A stretch of 64,000 bases of DNA from Donghicola mangrovi. Its GTDB lineage: Bacteria > Pseudomonadota > Alphaproteobacteria > Rhodobacterales > Rhodobacteraceae. Below are positions 10,531 to 18,134 of this stretch, piece by piece; positions within the stretch are counted from its first letter, which is position 1, and the number at the start of each line of letters is the position of its first letter. The notes under the pieces are model-generated. The model made no database searches. It worked only from the letters and a program-made list of their open reading frames with translations, and was not told where the DNA came from. The stretch is taken from positions 62,001 through 126,000 of the forward strand of contig NZ_JABCJE010000005.1 of the NCBI RefSeq assembly GCF_013377535.1. Reading direction: 5' to 3'. Made by a program: the position numbers and the translations under genes.

Positions 10531-10562
10531 GAAGGGCGTCCTGCGGGGCGCCCTTTTCTTTT
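10531..10562 (+). terminator. Rho-independent terminator of groESL
   Basis: AAGGGCG (10532-10538) pairs with CGCCCTT (10549-10555), followed by a T-rich run TTTCTTTT, 24 bases after groEL. Confidence 0.85.
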
Positions 10563-10592
10563 GCGGTGTGGGTGTGGTTATCGTGGTGCCGT

Positions 10593-10616
10593 GAGTATTT
10601 TTTGCAAAAAGAAGAG
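10593..10616 (+). repeat. Tail-only copy of the dispersed repeat
   Basis: GAGTATTTTTTGCAAAAAGA plus AGAG. It matches the tail of the repeat family found at 34189 and 51995 and overlaps the region that supplies the ribosome-binding site of the next gene. Confidence 0.6.
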
Positions 10617-10625
10617 GGCAGGCCT

Positions 10626-11117
10626 GTGCTGAAAATGCCGGAATTTGTGCGCGAGATGCGGCGCGGGGAAGAGGCTGCAGTGGATGCGCTGTTGCGGCGG
10701 GCCTTTGGCGGTGCCGATGAGGCGCGGCTGGTTGAAGCTTTGCGGAAGTCCGGGGCTATGGCTGGCGAGATGGTGCTGCCGTTCGAGGGCGGTGTCGTTG
10801 GGTACTATGCGTTGAGCGCGATGAAGGGGCCAAAGGGGTGGCTTTGTCTGGCACCGGTGGCCATTGATCCGGACTGGCAGGGGCGCGGGCACGGGCGCCG
10901 GATGGTGAAGCAGCTTGTGGCGTGGGCTGAGGCTGTGGGATCGTCAGTTTGCGTTTTAGGGGACGTTGATTTTTATAAATCATGCGGCTTTTCGACGATA
11001 GATGGCGTGGATCTGACGACGCCCTATGACGCGGATCACACTTTGTTTGCGGGTGTCGGGGCCGTGAAGGGTCCTGTGGCGCTGGAATATCCCAAGGCGT
11101 TCGGAGCACTGGGATGA
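10626..11117 (+). CDS. GNAT-family N-acetyltransferase
   Basis: A 163-residue acetyl-CoA-dependent acyltransferase. After an N-terminal FVREMRRGEEAAVDALLRRAFGG, motif A is visible as LAPVAIDPDWQGRGHGRRMVKQL, containing the Q-x-x-G-x-G/A acetyl-CoA loop, then VLGDVDFYKSCGFST, typical of the YhbS-like subgroup ('GDPxYYxRFGF'). Substrate unknown. The GTG at 10626 is chosen because GAGG lies eight bases upstream; the ATG three codons later is too far from it. Its stop overlaps the next gene by four bases. Confidence 0.82.
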   Translation: MLKMPEFVREMRRGEEAAVDALLRRAFGGADEARLVEALRKSGAMAGEMVLPFEGGVVGYYALSAMKGPKGWLCLAPVAIDPDWQGRGHGRRMVKQLVAWAEAVGSSVCVLGDVDFYKSCGFSTIDGVDLTTPYDADHTLFAGVGAVKGPVALEYPKAFGALG

Positions 11118-11401
11118 GCCGCAAGGATCGCCGCTGTGTGACCTATGTGGTGCTGGAGCCGGAGGTCGAGGCGCATCTTTATGAACGGCGCAGGGGGCGG
11201 CGCAGTTTAGGGGATATGGTGCGGCGGGCTGTTGAGGCGGGCTTGGCGCGGGAGGATTTGGGGGTGGGTCCGGTGCCAGCGATTGGGCGACGGTTGCCGG
11301 TGCAATTGCCTGCGCGGGTCGAGGTTGCTTTGGCCGCCGATGGGCGGGATCGCGCCATGTTGATCCAAAGTGCAATGATGGTCGGCCTTAATCTTGCATA
11401 G
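11114..11401 (+). CDS. Hypothetical protein, possible tandem ribbon-helix-helix regulator
   Basis: 95 residues, family not recognised with certainty. It appears to be two similar units. Residues about 7-44 read as a strand (CVTYVVLEPEVEAHL) followed by two helices ending RRAVEAGL. Residues about 60-94 read LPVQLPARVEVALAADG then a helix pair ending IQSAMMVGLNL. Each resembles a ribbon-helix-helix DNA-binding unit. The start ATG overlaps the stop of the acetyltransferase gene (ATGA), so the two are coupled, which would suit a toxin-like acetyltransferase with its regulator or a plain operon. That idea is inference. Confidence 0.55.
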   Translation: MSRKDRRCVTYVVLEPEVEAHLYERRRGRRSLGDMVRRAVEAGLAREDLGVGPVPAIGRRLPVQLPARVEVALAADGRDRAMLIQSAMMVGLNLA

Positions 11402-11410
11402 GATGAAGTT

Positions 11411-12250
11411 ATGCAGCTGATTTTACTGACCACGCTAACCATGATGGCCTTTGCGGCGAACTCGATCCTGAACCGGATGGCGGTTGACGGGGTGGGGATG
11501 GCGCCGATGGCATTTGCTGCCGTGCGGCTGGTGTCGGGGGCGCTGGTGCTGTTCGTGCTGGCCCGTGGATCGCTGGTTTTCAGGGGGCGAAGGCGCGGGG
11601 TTGGGGTGCTGGCGCTGCTGACCTACGCGGTCGGGTTTTCGCTGGCTTATGGGACGCTGGATGCGGGCTTAGGGGCGCTGATCCTGTTCGGGATGGTGCA
11701 GGTGACCATGTTCGCGGCGGCGGTTCTGGGGCGCGATGAGGTGCCCTTGCAGCGGTGGATCGGCGGGGCATTGGCCTTTGGTGGCCTCGTGTGGCTGCTG
11801 AGCCCCGGAGAAGGGGCGGTGCCGATCGGGCCTGCGATGGCGATGGCTTTCGCGGGGATCGCGTGGGGATTTTATTCGCTGGCGGGCCGAGGAGAGCCGG
11901 ACGCGGTCGCAGGAACGGCCGCGAATTTCGTTTTGGCGGCGCCCTTGGGGCTGGTGGCTTGGGCCTTGGTCGGTGGCGGCGGATTGTCTGCGGCGGGCAT
12001 CGGCTTGGCCGTGCTGTCGGGGGCTGTGACCTCTGGCATGGGATATGCGCTGTGGTATCGGCTGGTGCCGCAATTGGGGGCCAGCCGCGCGGCGGTGGCT
12101 CAGTTAACGGTGCCGGTGATTGCGGGGCTCGGCGGGGCGCTGCTGCTGGCCGAAGCGCCAAGCCTGCGCCTGATCCTGTCGGGCGCGCTGGTTTTGGGCG
12201 GGGTGGCGCTGTCGCTCAGCTCTGGATGGGTTCGAGCGGGTCGTAAGTAA
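11411..12250 (+). CDS. DMT-superfamily transporter (EamA domain)
   Basis: A 279-residue inner-membrane protein with about ten hydrophobic helices and two EamA repeats (about residues 1-130 and 145-275). Landmarks are MMAFAANSILNRMAVD in helix 1, FAAVRLVSGALVLFVLA in helix 2, and SGAVTSGMGYALWYRLVPQLGASRAA near the end, the usual EamA signature. Such proteins export amino acids or other metabolites; the substrate cannot be told. It begins nine bases after the previous gene, so it may be in the same operon, and ends overlapping the convergent Nudix gene by 35 bases. Confidence 0.88.
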   Translation: MQLILLTTLTMMAFAANSILNRMAVDGVGMAPMAFAAVRLVSGALVLFVLARGSLVFRGRRRGVGVLALLTYAVGFSLAYGTLDAGLGALILFGMVQVTMFAAAVLGRDEVPLQRWIGGALAFGGLVWLLSPGEGAVPIGPAMAMAFAGIAWGFYSLAGRGEPDAVAGTAANFVLAAPLGLVAWALVGGGGLSAAGIGLAVLSGAVTSGMGYALWYRLVPQLGASRAAVAQLTVPVIAGLGGALLLAEAPSLRLILSGALVLGGVALSLSSGWVRAGRK

Positions 12251-12680
12251 GCCCGCTTTCGCCCCACGCCACAGCGGCAAGGCTGCTGGGCTTGACCCTT
12301 AACTCATTGATTTCATAGCGATATACCCAGCGCCGCTGGGTTACAACGCCCTCTGGGTCCTGCCATGTGGGGTCCAGCGTTGCATCGTCGATGGTGCAGC
12401 GGAAAAACACCTCGACCTGATGGAATCCCGATTTGGGGTCGTGGAATTCGTTCACCAAGCAGGGCTGGTGGACTGTCACATCCAAGCCCGTTTCTTCTTT
12501 CATCTCGCGCCGCAGGGCGTCGGGCAGGCTTTGGCCTGCGTCCACGCCGCCCCCGGGTGCGCATAGCAGATCGCTGCGCCCGTTCGGCCACGCATTCACC
12601 AACAGCAGTTTGTCGTCGTGCAGAATGACGGCACGTACGGCAACGCGGGGGGATCTGGGCTTCATGGTCTTTGTGCGCAT
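12216..12680 (-). CDS. NUDIX-domain hydrolase
   Basis: A 154-residue Nudix hydrolase cleaving nucleoside diphosphates linked to another moiety; substrate unknown. The Nudix box is GGGVDAGQSLPDALRREM then KEETGL. The catalytic REUXEEXGU core is intact, but the first conserved glutamate of the box is glutamine here. Two starts are possible, ATG at 12680 or at 12665 (MKPRSPRVAVRAVI); neither has a good ribosome-binding site, and the later one gives the more usual N-terminus. The gene overlaps the end of the transporter gene tail to tail. Confidence 0.82.
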   Translation of the reverse strand: MRTKTMKPRSPRVAVRAVILHDDKLLLVNAWPNGRSDLLCAPGGGVDAGQSLPDALRREMKEETGLDVTVHQPCLVNEFHDPKSGFHQVEVFFRCTIDDATLDPTWQDPEGVVTQRRWVYRYEINELRVKPSSLAAVAWGESGLTYDPLEPIQS

Positions 12681-12739
12681 TGGAGGCTATAGCGAGGGCG
12701 AGTCTGGACGTTACTACACAGGAAGGGCAGGGACCGCCC

Positions 12740-13924
12740 ATGTCAAATCAAGCTTTGATCCTTGAAAACGGGGATGTTTTGGGGCGCGATGCCCTGTGGC
12801 AAGGTAGCCTGCTGATCGCGGATGGTCAAATCGCCGACGTTCTCTGTGGAAACGCAGGGGATGATGGCGGAATTGCCGACATGGGTGGGCGGAAAGTTGA
12901 TCTGAGCGGCTGGACCGTGGCCCCTGGCATCGTGGACGTCCACGGAGACGGGTTCGAACGCCATGTGGCGGTGCGGCGCGGTGCGCTGACCGCGATGGAG
13001 CATGGTTTGTTCAGCGTTGAGGCCGAATTGGCCGCAAATGGCATCACCACAGCCGTTTTGGCCCAGTTTTACAGCTGGGAAGGCGGAATGCGGGGCCCGG
13101 AGTTCGCCGATCGCCTGTTTGCCGCGTGGGAACAGGCCGCGCCGCAGGTCAAAACGGATTTGCAGTTGCAGTTGCGGCTGGAGACGCACCTGTTCGAGCA
13201 ATTCGACGATGTGCTTCGGCTAATCGACAGGACAGGGCTGCGATACGTCGTTTTCAATGACCATTTGCCACATGACCGTTTGGCGGCCGGAAAAACGCCC
13301 CCGCGGCTGACGGGGCAGGCTTTGAAGTCCGGACGGAGCCCAGAGGCGCATCTGGAGAACATGAAACGGCTCCATGGGCTAACTGACCGCGTATTTGGCG
13401 AATTGCAGGCCTTTTCTGCTGAATTGACGAGGCGTGGTGTGCAGATTGGCAGCCACGACGACGACACCGCCGAGAAACGCGCGAAGTTTCGCAGTTTGGG
13501 TGCGAATGTCAGTGAATTCCCCGAAACGATTGAGGCCGCGCAGGCGGCGCGGGACGCGGGCGATTTGGTAGTGATGGGATCACCCAATATCGTGCGGGGG
13601 GCCAGCCACGCGGGCAAGGTCAGCGCGCGAGAGATTGTGGCGATGGGGCTGTGTGATGCACTGGCGTCCGATTACCATTATCCGAGCCCGCGTTATGCGG
13701 CGCTGGAGCTAGTGAAAAAGGGCATCTGCGATCTGCCCGCCGCGTGGCGGCTTGTGTCAGAGGGGCCGGCCAAGGTGCTGGGTCTGACGGATCGCGGTGT
13801 GATTGAAGCTGGAAAGCGCGCCGATCTGGTGATTTTCGACCGCGAAACGGGCCGAGTGGGCGCGACGATGGCGGGCGGAAAGATCACCTATATGACCTCT
13901 CCGCTCGCGGAGCGTTTTATTTAG
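12740..13924 (+). CDS. phnM: PhnM-type alpha-D-ribose 1-methylphosphonate 5-triphosphate diphosphatase
   Basis: An amidohydrolase-superfamily enzyme that in the C-P lyase pathway removes pyrophosphate from ribose 1-methylphosphonate 5-triphosphate. The 394-residue protein has PhnM landmarks: WTVAPGIVDVHGDGFERH (metal-binding), VVFNDHLPHDR, GVQIGSHDDDT, VVMGSPNIVRG and CDALASDYHYPS (final Asp). Length is right for PhnM. No other phn gene is adjacent, so it is either a detached member of a C-P lyase system elsewhere or has another substrate. The ATG at 12740 (MSNQALILENG) follows GGGCAGGG. The 3' end overlaps convergent purK by eight bases. Confidence 0.87.
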   Translation: MSNQALILENGDVLGRDALWQGSLLIADGQIADVLCGNAGDDGGIADMGGRKVDLSGWTVAPGIVDVHGDGFERHVAVRRGALTAMEHGLFSVEAELAANGITTAVLAQFYSWEGGMRGPEFADRLFAAWEQAAPQVKTDLQLQLRLETHLFEQFDDVLRLIDRTGLRYVVFNDHLPHDRLAAGKTPPRLTGQALKSGRSPEAHLENMKRLHGLTDRVFGELQAFSAELTRRGVQIGSHDDDTAEKRAKFRSLGANVSEFPETIEAAQAARDAGDLVVMGSPNIVRGASHAGKVSAREIVAMGLCDALASDYHYPSPRYAALELVKKGICDLPAAWRLVSEGPAKVLGLTDRGVIEAGKRADLVIFDRETGRVGATMAGGKITYMTSPLAERFI

Positions 13925-14990
13925 AGCGGATCACGCGGTTCACGTGGCCCATTTTGCGGCCAGCGCGAGCCTCGGCTTTGCCATAGAGGTGGATCTGGGT
14001 GTCCGCCTCTTTGGCCAATTCCGGCCAAGTGTGCGCGTCGTCGCCGATCAGGTTGGTCATGACCACATCAGCGTGGCGCGCGCCATCGCCAAGGGGCCAG
14101 CCCGCAACGGCGCGGATGTGCTGTTCGAACTGATCGACAGCGCAGCCTGCTTGGGTCCAGTGACCCGAGTTGTGCACGCGGGGCGCGATCTCGTTCACCA
14201 CAAGCCCTTGGGGCGTCACGAAAAGTTCCACACCCATCACGCCGACATAGCCCAGACGGTTCAGGATCTGACCCGCCAGCAGAACGGCGTCGGTGCGCTG
14301 CTTGCCGGTCAGGTTCGCGGGAACGGTGGTGGTGTGCAGGATGCCGTTGACGTGCACGTTCTCACCGGGATCAAAGCACGCGACCTCGCCGGTGGTGCCA
14401 CGGGCGGCGATCACGGACACCTCGTGGGTGAAGTTCACGAACCCTTCGAAGATCGCGGGGGCACCGTTCATGTCGGCCAGCGCCTGCTCGGCGTCCTCGG
14501 GGGCCATGATGCGGGCCTGACCTTTGCCGTCGTAACCGAAGCGGCGGGTTTTCAGGATCGCGGGGGCGCCGATTTCCTCGAGCGCCTCGGCCATGTCATC
14601 CATGTCGTCGATCGCGGCGAAGGGCGCGGTTTTCAGGCCCAGATCGGACAGAAACGCCTTTTCGGTCAGGCGGTCCTGCGAAACAGCCAGCGCCTTGCGG
14701 TTGGGATGGATCGGCTTGGCCGATTCCAGAATGTCCAGCGCCTCGGTCGGGATATTCTCGAACTCGTAGGTGACGACATCGACGGTTTCCACCCATGATT
14801 TCAGGGCGTTAGCGTCGGTGTAGGCGGCGGTGGTCAGGCTGTCGCTGACTTGGCCAGCGGGGGCGTTCGGGTCGGGATCAAAGATCGCGGTGCGCAGACC
14901 CAGACGGGCCGCAGCCAGTGCGAGCATCCGGCCAAGCTGGCCGCCGCCCAAAATGCCAATGGTGCTACCGGGGGCGAGGGGCTCAGTCAC
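13917..14990 (-). CDS. purK: N5-carboxyaminoimidazole ribonucleotide synthase
   Basis: ATP-grasp enzyme converting AIR and bicarbonate to N5-CAIR in purine synthesis. The 357-residue protein shows the N-terminal [16 protein letters not shown] dinucleotide-like loop, [26 protein letters not shown] (ATP-grasp lysine loop), [18 protein letters not shown] and [14 protein letters not shown] near the C-terminus. Length is standard. It follows purE with an eight-base overlap, giving a purE-purK operon, and its stop overlaps the convergent phnM. Confidence 0.97.
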   Translation of the reverse strand: MTEPLAPGSTIGILGGGQLGRMLALAAARLGLRTAIFDPDPNAPAGQVSDSLTTAAYTDANALKSWVETVDVVTYEFENIPTEALDILESAKPIHPNRKALAVSQDRLTEKAFLSDLGLKTAPFAAIDDMDDMAEALEEIGAPAILKTRRFGYDGKGQARIMAPEDAEQALADMNGAPAIFEGFVNFTHEVSVIAARGTTGEVACFDPGENVHVNGILHTTTVPANLTGKQRTDAVLLAGQILNRLGYVGVMGVELFVTPQGLVVNEIAPRVHNSGHWTQAGCAVDQFEQHIRAVAGWPLGDGARHADVVMTNLIGDDAHTWPELAKEADTQIHLYGKAEARAGRKMGHVNRVIRSK

Positions 14991-15477
14991 GGACGGGCTC
15001 CTCGGGGATGGAGGCCGACAGGTCGTCGCGCCATTTGTCCAGACGCTCGGCCAGTTCGGGATCGTTGATCGCCAGAATGCCAGCAGCCATCAGACCTGCG
15101 TTGGCGGCACCGGCTGCGCCGATCGCCATGGTCGCCACGGGGAAACCGCGGGGCATCTGCAGGATCGAATAGAGGCTATCGACGCCCGACAGCGCCTTGG
15201 TCTGAACCGGCACGCCGATCACCGGCACACGGGTTTTCGAGGCCATCATGCCGGGCAGGTGCGCCGCGCCGCCAGCGCCCGCGATGATCACGTGCAGGCC
15301 GCGTTTGACGGCGGTCTTGCCATAGTCCCACAGACGGTCGGGGGTGCGGTGAGCCGAAACGATCTTGATCTCGTGTTCGATCCCGAGGGCATCAAGCATA
15401 TCGGCGGCTTCTTTCATGGTGGGCCAGTCCGACTGGCTGCCCATGATGATCCCTACGCGCGGCTGGGTCATTGGCAA
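14983..15477 (-). CDS. purE: N5-carboxyaminoimidazole ribonucleotide mutase
   Basis: Class I PurE, which moves the carboxyl group of N5-CAIR to give CAIR. The 164-residue protein carries [17 protein letters not shown] at the N-terminus (active-site Ser-Asp), SAHRTPDRL (catalytic His) and [15 protein letters not shown]. Presence of purK directly downstream confirms the two-step bacterial route. The genes overlap by eight bases. Confidence 0.97.
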   Translation of the reverse strand: MPMTQPRVGIIMGSQSDWPTMKEAADMLDALGIEHEIKIVSAHRTPDRLWDYGKTAVKRGLHVIIAGAGGAAHLPGMMASKTRVPVIGVPVQTKALSGVDSLYSILQMPRGFPVATMAIGAAGAANAGLMAAGILAINDPELAERLDKWRDDLSASIPEEPVRD

Positions 15478-15519
15478 TCCTCTAGCAAATTGAGTGCGCG
15501 TTATAGCGCACGCTGGGGA

Positions 15520-15744
15520 TTACGCAATAATGTCAGGGGTCAGGGCGTCGCGAATCCGCTCGATCCGGTCTTTCAGCGCCAGTTTCTCGCGCTTGAGACG
15601 CTGCAGGGTCAGGGCATCCGCCGTGCCTTTTTCCTGAAGGGCGGTGATCGCCTCGTCCAGATCGCGGTGTTTGACCTTGTAAACCTCGAGCTCGTACCGG
15701 AGCACTTCCTCTTCGGTCATGGAAATATCGCTGCGTGCGTTCAT
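15520..15744 (-). CDS. DUF465 family small coiled-coil protein (YdcH-like)
   Basis: A 74-residue, charged, wholly helical protein. LEVYKVKHRDLDEAITALQE and LQRLKREKLALKDRIERI match DUF465, in which a Lys/Arg-rich second helix ends with LKDRIE. The family is widespread in proteobacteria but its role is unknown. The start is uncertain: GTG at 15753 has AAGGT close upstream and ATG at 15744 has it at 12 bases; the ATG is reported. It stands 42 bases upstream of purE on the same strand, so shared transcription is possible. Confidence 0.8.
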   Translation of the reverse strand: MNARSDISMTEEEVLRYELEVYKVKHRDLDEAITALQEKGTADALTLQRLKREKLALKDRIERIRDALTPDIIA

Positions 15745-15807
15745 TTTGTACACCGGACCTTAAAACAGACTCCCATATTACCAAGTCGTTAGATGTTTCG
15801 CAAAGGT

Positions 15808-15839
15808 CTTGCGCACCGAATGTCGGGCTACCATATTTA
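15808..15839 (+). promoter_or_regulatory. Probable sigma-32-like promoter of hsp20
   Basis: CTTGCG at 15808-15813 and CCATATTTA at 15831-15839, with 17 bases between TTGCGC and CATATT. This resembles the alphaproteobacterial heat-shock pattern (CTTG...CYTATNT) and lies about 60 bases ahead of hsp20, a gene expected to be heat induced. Confidence 0.55.
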
Positions 15840-15903
15840 GAGGGACAAGGCAGGTCGCCGCTATGGGGCCCGCCGGACGGTCGCTTGATAAAAGGGCATG
15901 TCT

Positions 15904-16317
15904 ATGACGAAACTTACTCTTGGTGCGCACCCCTATTTGCTGGGGTTCGAACAGCTGGAACGCCTCGTGGAACGTACCGCCAAAAGCGGGAACGAGGGCT
16001 ATCCCCCCTATAACATCGAACAAACGTCCGACCGGTCCTACCGGATCACCTTGGCTTTGGCCGGGTTCCGAGAGGAGGATTTGTCCATAACTGTCGAAGA
16101 TCGCCAACTTGTTGTGCGTGGCAGGCAGCAAGATGACAGTGCAGAGCGGGTTTTTCTGCATAGGGGCATTGCCGCACGTCAATTCCAGCGTAGCTTTGTA
16201 CTAGCGGACGGAGTCGACGTGGGTGAGGCCAGCATGGAAAACGGCCTTTTGCATATCGATCTGAACCGAACGGTGCCTGACACCGTTGTACAAGAGATCA
16301 AAATCCGAAAGGGGTAA
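15904..16317 (+). CDS. Small heat-shock protein, Hsp20/IbpA family
   Basis: A 137-residue ATP-independent holdase that binds unfolded proteins. The alpha-crystallin domain runs from about residue 34 to 130: YPPYNIEQTSDRSYRITLAL, AGFREEDLSITVEDRQLVV, and YLHRGIAARQFQRSF-like sequence (FLHRGIAARQFQRSFVLAD) typical of IbpA-type proteins. Two ATGs lie six bases apart (15898 and 15904); the second is chosen because AAAAGGG then lies seven bases ahead. It is followed five bases later by DUF1150 and a shared terminator, with a heat-shock-like promoter upstream. Confidence 0.93.
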   Translation: MTKLTLGAHPYLLGFEQLERLVERTAKSGNEGYPPYNIEQTSDRSYRITLALAGFREEDLSITVEDRQLVVRGRQQDDSAERVFLHRGIAARQFQRSFVLADGVDVGEASMENGLLHIDLNRTVPDTVVQEIKIRKG

Positions 16318-16321
16318 GACC

Positions 16322-16549
16322 ATGGATACCAAAGTCGACTTCATCAGCGGTGTTGAGCCCAAGATCGTCTACGTGCGTTCCGTCAAGGTTTCTGACCTTC
16401 CCGAGGAGGTCCAGGAACAAGCCGATGGGCTGCAAACCCTCTACGCGCTCCATAACACAGACGGAGAGCGTCTGGCCTTGGTGCGTGACCGCCAGATGGC
16501 CTATGCACTGGCCCTGCAGAACGATATGGCGCCGGTCGCGGTGCACTGA
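16322..16549 (+). CDS. DUF1150 family protein
   Basis: A 75-residue cytoplasmic protein of DUF1150, found in alphaproteobacteria and usually next to an hsp20 gene as here. Recognisable sequence is IVYVRSVKVSDLPEEVQEQ and LYALHNTDGERLALVRDRQMA, with AFALARQNDM-like ALALQNDMAPVAVH at the end. Function unknown; the conserved pairing suggests a part in small-heat-shock-protein function or its regulation. The ATG at 16322 follows AAAGGGG. It starts four bases after the hsp20 stop. Confidence 0.88.
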   Translation: MDTKVDFISGVEPKIVYVRSVKVSDLPEEVQEQADGLQTLYALHNTDGERLALVRDRQMAYALALQNDMAPVAVH

Positions 16550-16573
16550 ATTCGCCCGATAAAGGGGCAAGAG

Positions 16574-16603
16574 GGGCGGCCTTTGGGGGCCGCCTTTTGT
16601 ATT
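16574..16603 (+). terminator. Rho-independent terminator of hsp20-DUF1150
   Basis: GGCGGCC (16575-16581) and GGCCGCC (16588-16594) with a 6-base loop, followed by TTTTGTATTT. Confidence 0.85.
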
Positions 16604-16609
16604 TGGGGT

Positions 16610-17488
16610 TCAGGGTTTGGCGGGGCGCATTTCCTGACGGATCACGATCAGGCCCGCCAGCAGGATCACCCCCATGCCCGCCAGCGCCAGCGGCGTCGGC
16701 ATGATCCGGAACAGCAGCGCATCAATCCCCAGAGCCCAGATTAATCCCGTGAAATCAAAGGGCGCGACGGTAGAGACGGGCGCGCGGGCCACGGCCTCGG
16801 TGCTGGCGATGTGGGCAAGGCCGCCGAGCAAGCCAGCGATGGCCAGAAGGATCAGGTCGGTGCCGGACAGCGCGGGCCAGCCAAGGGGCAGGGTCGCCAG
16901 ACCGATACCACTGCAAATCAACGCAAAATATAGGGCGATGGTGGCGGCGCTTTCGGTGCGGGTCATCGCTTTGATATGGACGCGGACCACGGCCATCGTC
17001 AGGGCATAGGCGATGCCCGCCGCCACGCCGATCAGCGCGGTTTGCCCCCCGTCCAGCGCGTGCCACAGCATCATTAGTGCGCCGCCAAAGCCCAAGGCCA
17101 CGGCCAGAACCGTCAGCGGGCGCAGGGGTTCGCGCAGGTGCAGCGCCGCCAAGGGCAGGGTCAGCACAGGGGCCAGATAGGCCAGCGCCTGCGCATTCGC
17201 TACGGGCAGATAGATCAACGAAACAAAGCTGAACGCCATGGAGGCTGCGCCAAAGAGCCCTCGGGTCAGGTGAAGGCGCGGATGTTTGGTCTGTAGGCCC
17301 TTGGGCAGTTCAGAGCGCAGCGCCATGTAGCCAAGGATCGGGATCAGCGCCACGCTAGAGCGCCAGAAGATGATCTGCCCCAGCGCAGCCCGCGTGCCGA
17401 CCTCGTGCACCAAGGCGGACATGGCAGTGATCAGAAAGACCGCTACCAGTCGCAGGGCGATTCCAGAAAGGGCAGGGTGCGCGTTCAT
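16610..17488 (-). CDS. DMT-superfamily transporter (EamA domain)
   Basis: A 292-residue inner-membrane protein with about ten transmembrane helices in two EamA repeats. Visible segments include LRLVAVFLITAMSALVHEVG (helix 1), IIFWRSSVALIPILGYMAL (helix 2) and FDFTGLIWALGIDALLF with GMGVILLAGLIVIRQE at the end. The WRS..A pattern places it with metabolite exporters of the drug/metabolite superfamily; substrate unknown. It shares the strand with the isochorismatase-like gene upstream, 27 bases apart, possibly an operon. Confidence 0.88.
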   Translation of the reverse strand: MNAHPALSGIALRLVAVFLITAMSALVHEVGTRAALGQIIFWRSSVALIPILGYMALRSELPKGLQTKHPRLHLTRGLFGAASMAFSFVSLIYLPVANAQALAYLAPVLTLPLAALHLREPLRPLTVLAVALGFGGALMMLWHALDGGQTALIGVAAGIAYALTMAVVRVHIKAMTRTESAATIALYFALICSGIGLATLPLGWPALSGTDLILLAIAGLLGGLAHIASTEAVARAPVSTVAPFDFTGLIWALGIDALLFRIMPTPLALAGMGVILLAGLIVIRQEMRPAKP

Positions 17489-17515
17489 GTGTGACTGATG
17501 GCGCTAACGGACCTG

Positions 17516-18067
17516 CTAAACAAGGTTGCCGAGTGCGTTCAGTTCGGTTTCGGTGTCCTCCAGCCGCGCAAACTCGGCCTGAAGATGGGCCATGGTCACG
17601 TCAAAGATCACCTGTGCGGACAGACCGGTCTTGGGCAGGTCAAAGCCGATCACCGCATCCTGCACCACGGTCATGGTGAACCCCAAATCAGAGCCGTTGC
17701 GCACCGTGCTGTTCACGCAAAACCCCGCGACCGCGCCGGTGACGACCAATTCGGTGATCCCCTGCTGCTGCAAATGCGCGGCAAGGTCGGTCGAGGCAAA
17801 AGCGGAGGAGGTTTGTTTGATGAACACGGGCTCGTCCCCGACGGCCTCGGCGCAGGGCATCGGGGGGTATCCGGCGGCGTCCGCATGCACGGGCGAGGCG
17901 GGATCATCCTCGCGGTGGCGGATATGGAGGACCGGCAGGCTGCGTTCGCGATAGGCCGCTGCCAAAGCCGCGATCCGCGAGGGGGCGTCGCCGTTCACGC
18001 AGTCGCGGCCTGCGTCGAGTCGGCGCTGCATTTCCATCTGCATGTCGATAATGATCAGGGCTTTCAA
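17516..18067 (-). CDS. Isochorismatase-like cysteine hydrolase
   Basis: A 183-residue cysteine hydrolase. The catalytic triad of the family is visible: Asp8 in ALIIIDMQ, Lys84 in PVFIKQTSSAFAST, and Cys117 in VVTGAVAGFCVNSTVR. Members hydrolyse isochorismate, nicotinamide, N-carbamoylsarcosine and similar amides; this one groups by eye with the general YcaC/PncA-like hydrolases and its substrate cannot be assigned. It precedes the DMT transporter on the same strand by 27 bases and lies downstream of the trxB terminator, so it has its own promoter. Confidence 0.85.
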   Translation of the reverse strand: MKALIIIDMQMEMQRRLDAGRDCVNGDAPSRIAALAAAYRERSLPVLHIRHREDDPASPVHADAAGYPPMPCAEAVGDEPVFIKQTSSAFASTDLAAHLQQQGITELVVTGAVAGFCVNSTVRNGSDLGFTMTVVQDAVIGFDLPKTGLSAQVIFDVTMAHLQAEFARLEDTETELNALGNLV

Positions 18068-18100
18068 AGGGATATCTCCAATATACTGTGGTCTGAAATG

Positions 18101-18126
18101 AAAAAGGCCGCCCTGAAGGACGGCCC
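18101..18126 (-). terminator. Rho-independent terminator of trxB
   Basis: On the minus strand GGCCGTCC-TTCA-GGGCGGCC forms an 8-bp stem (one G-T pair) followed by TTTTT, eight bases after the trxB stop. Confidence 0.85.
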
Positions 18127-18134
18127 GTTTTGTC

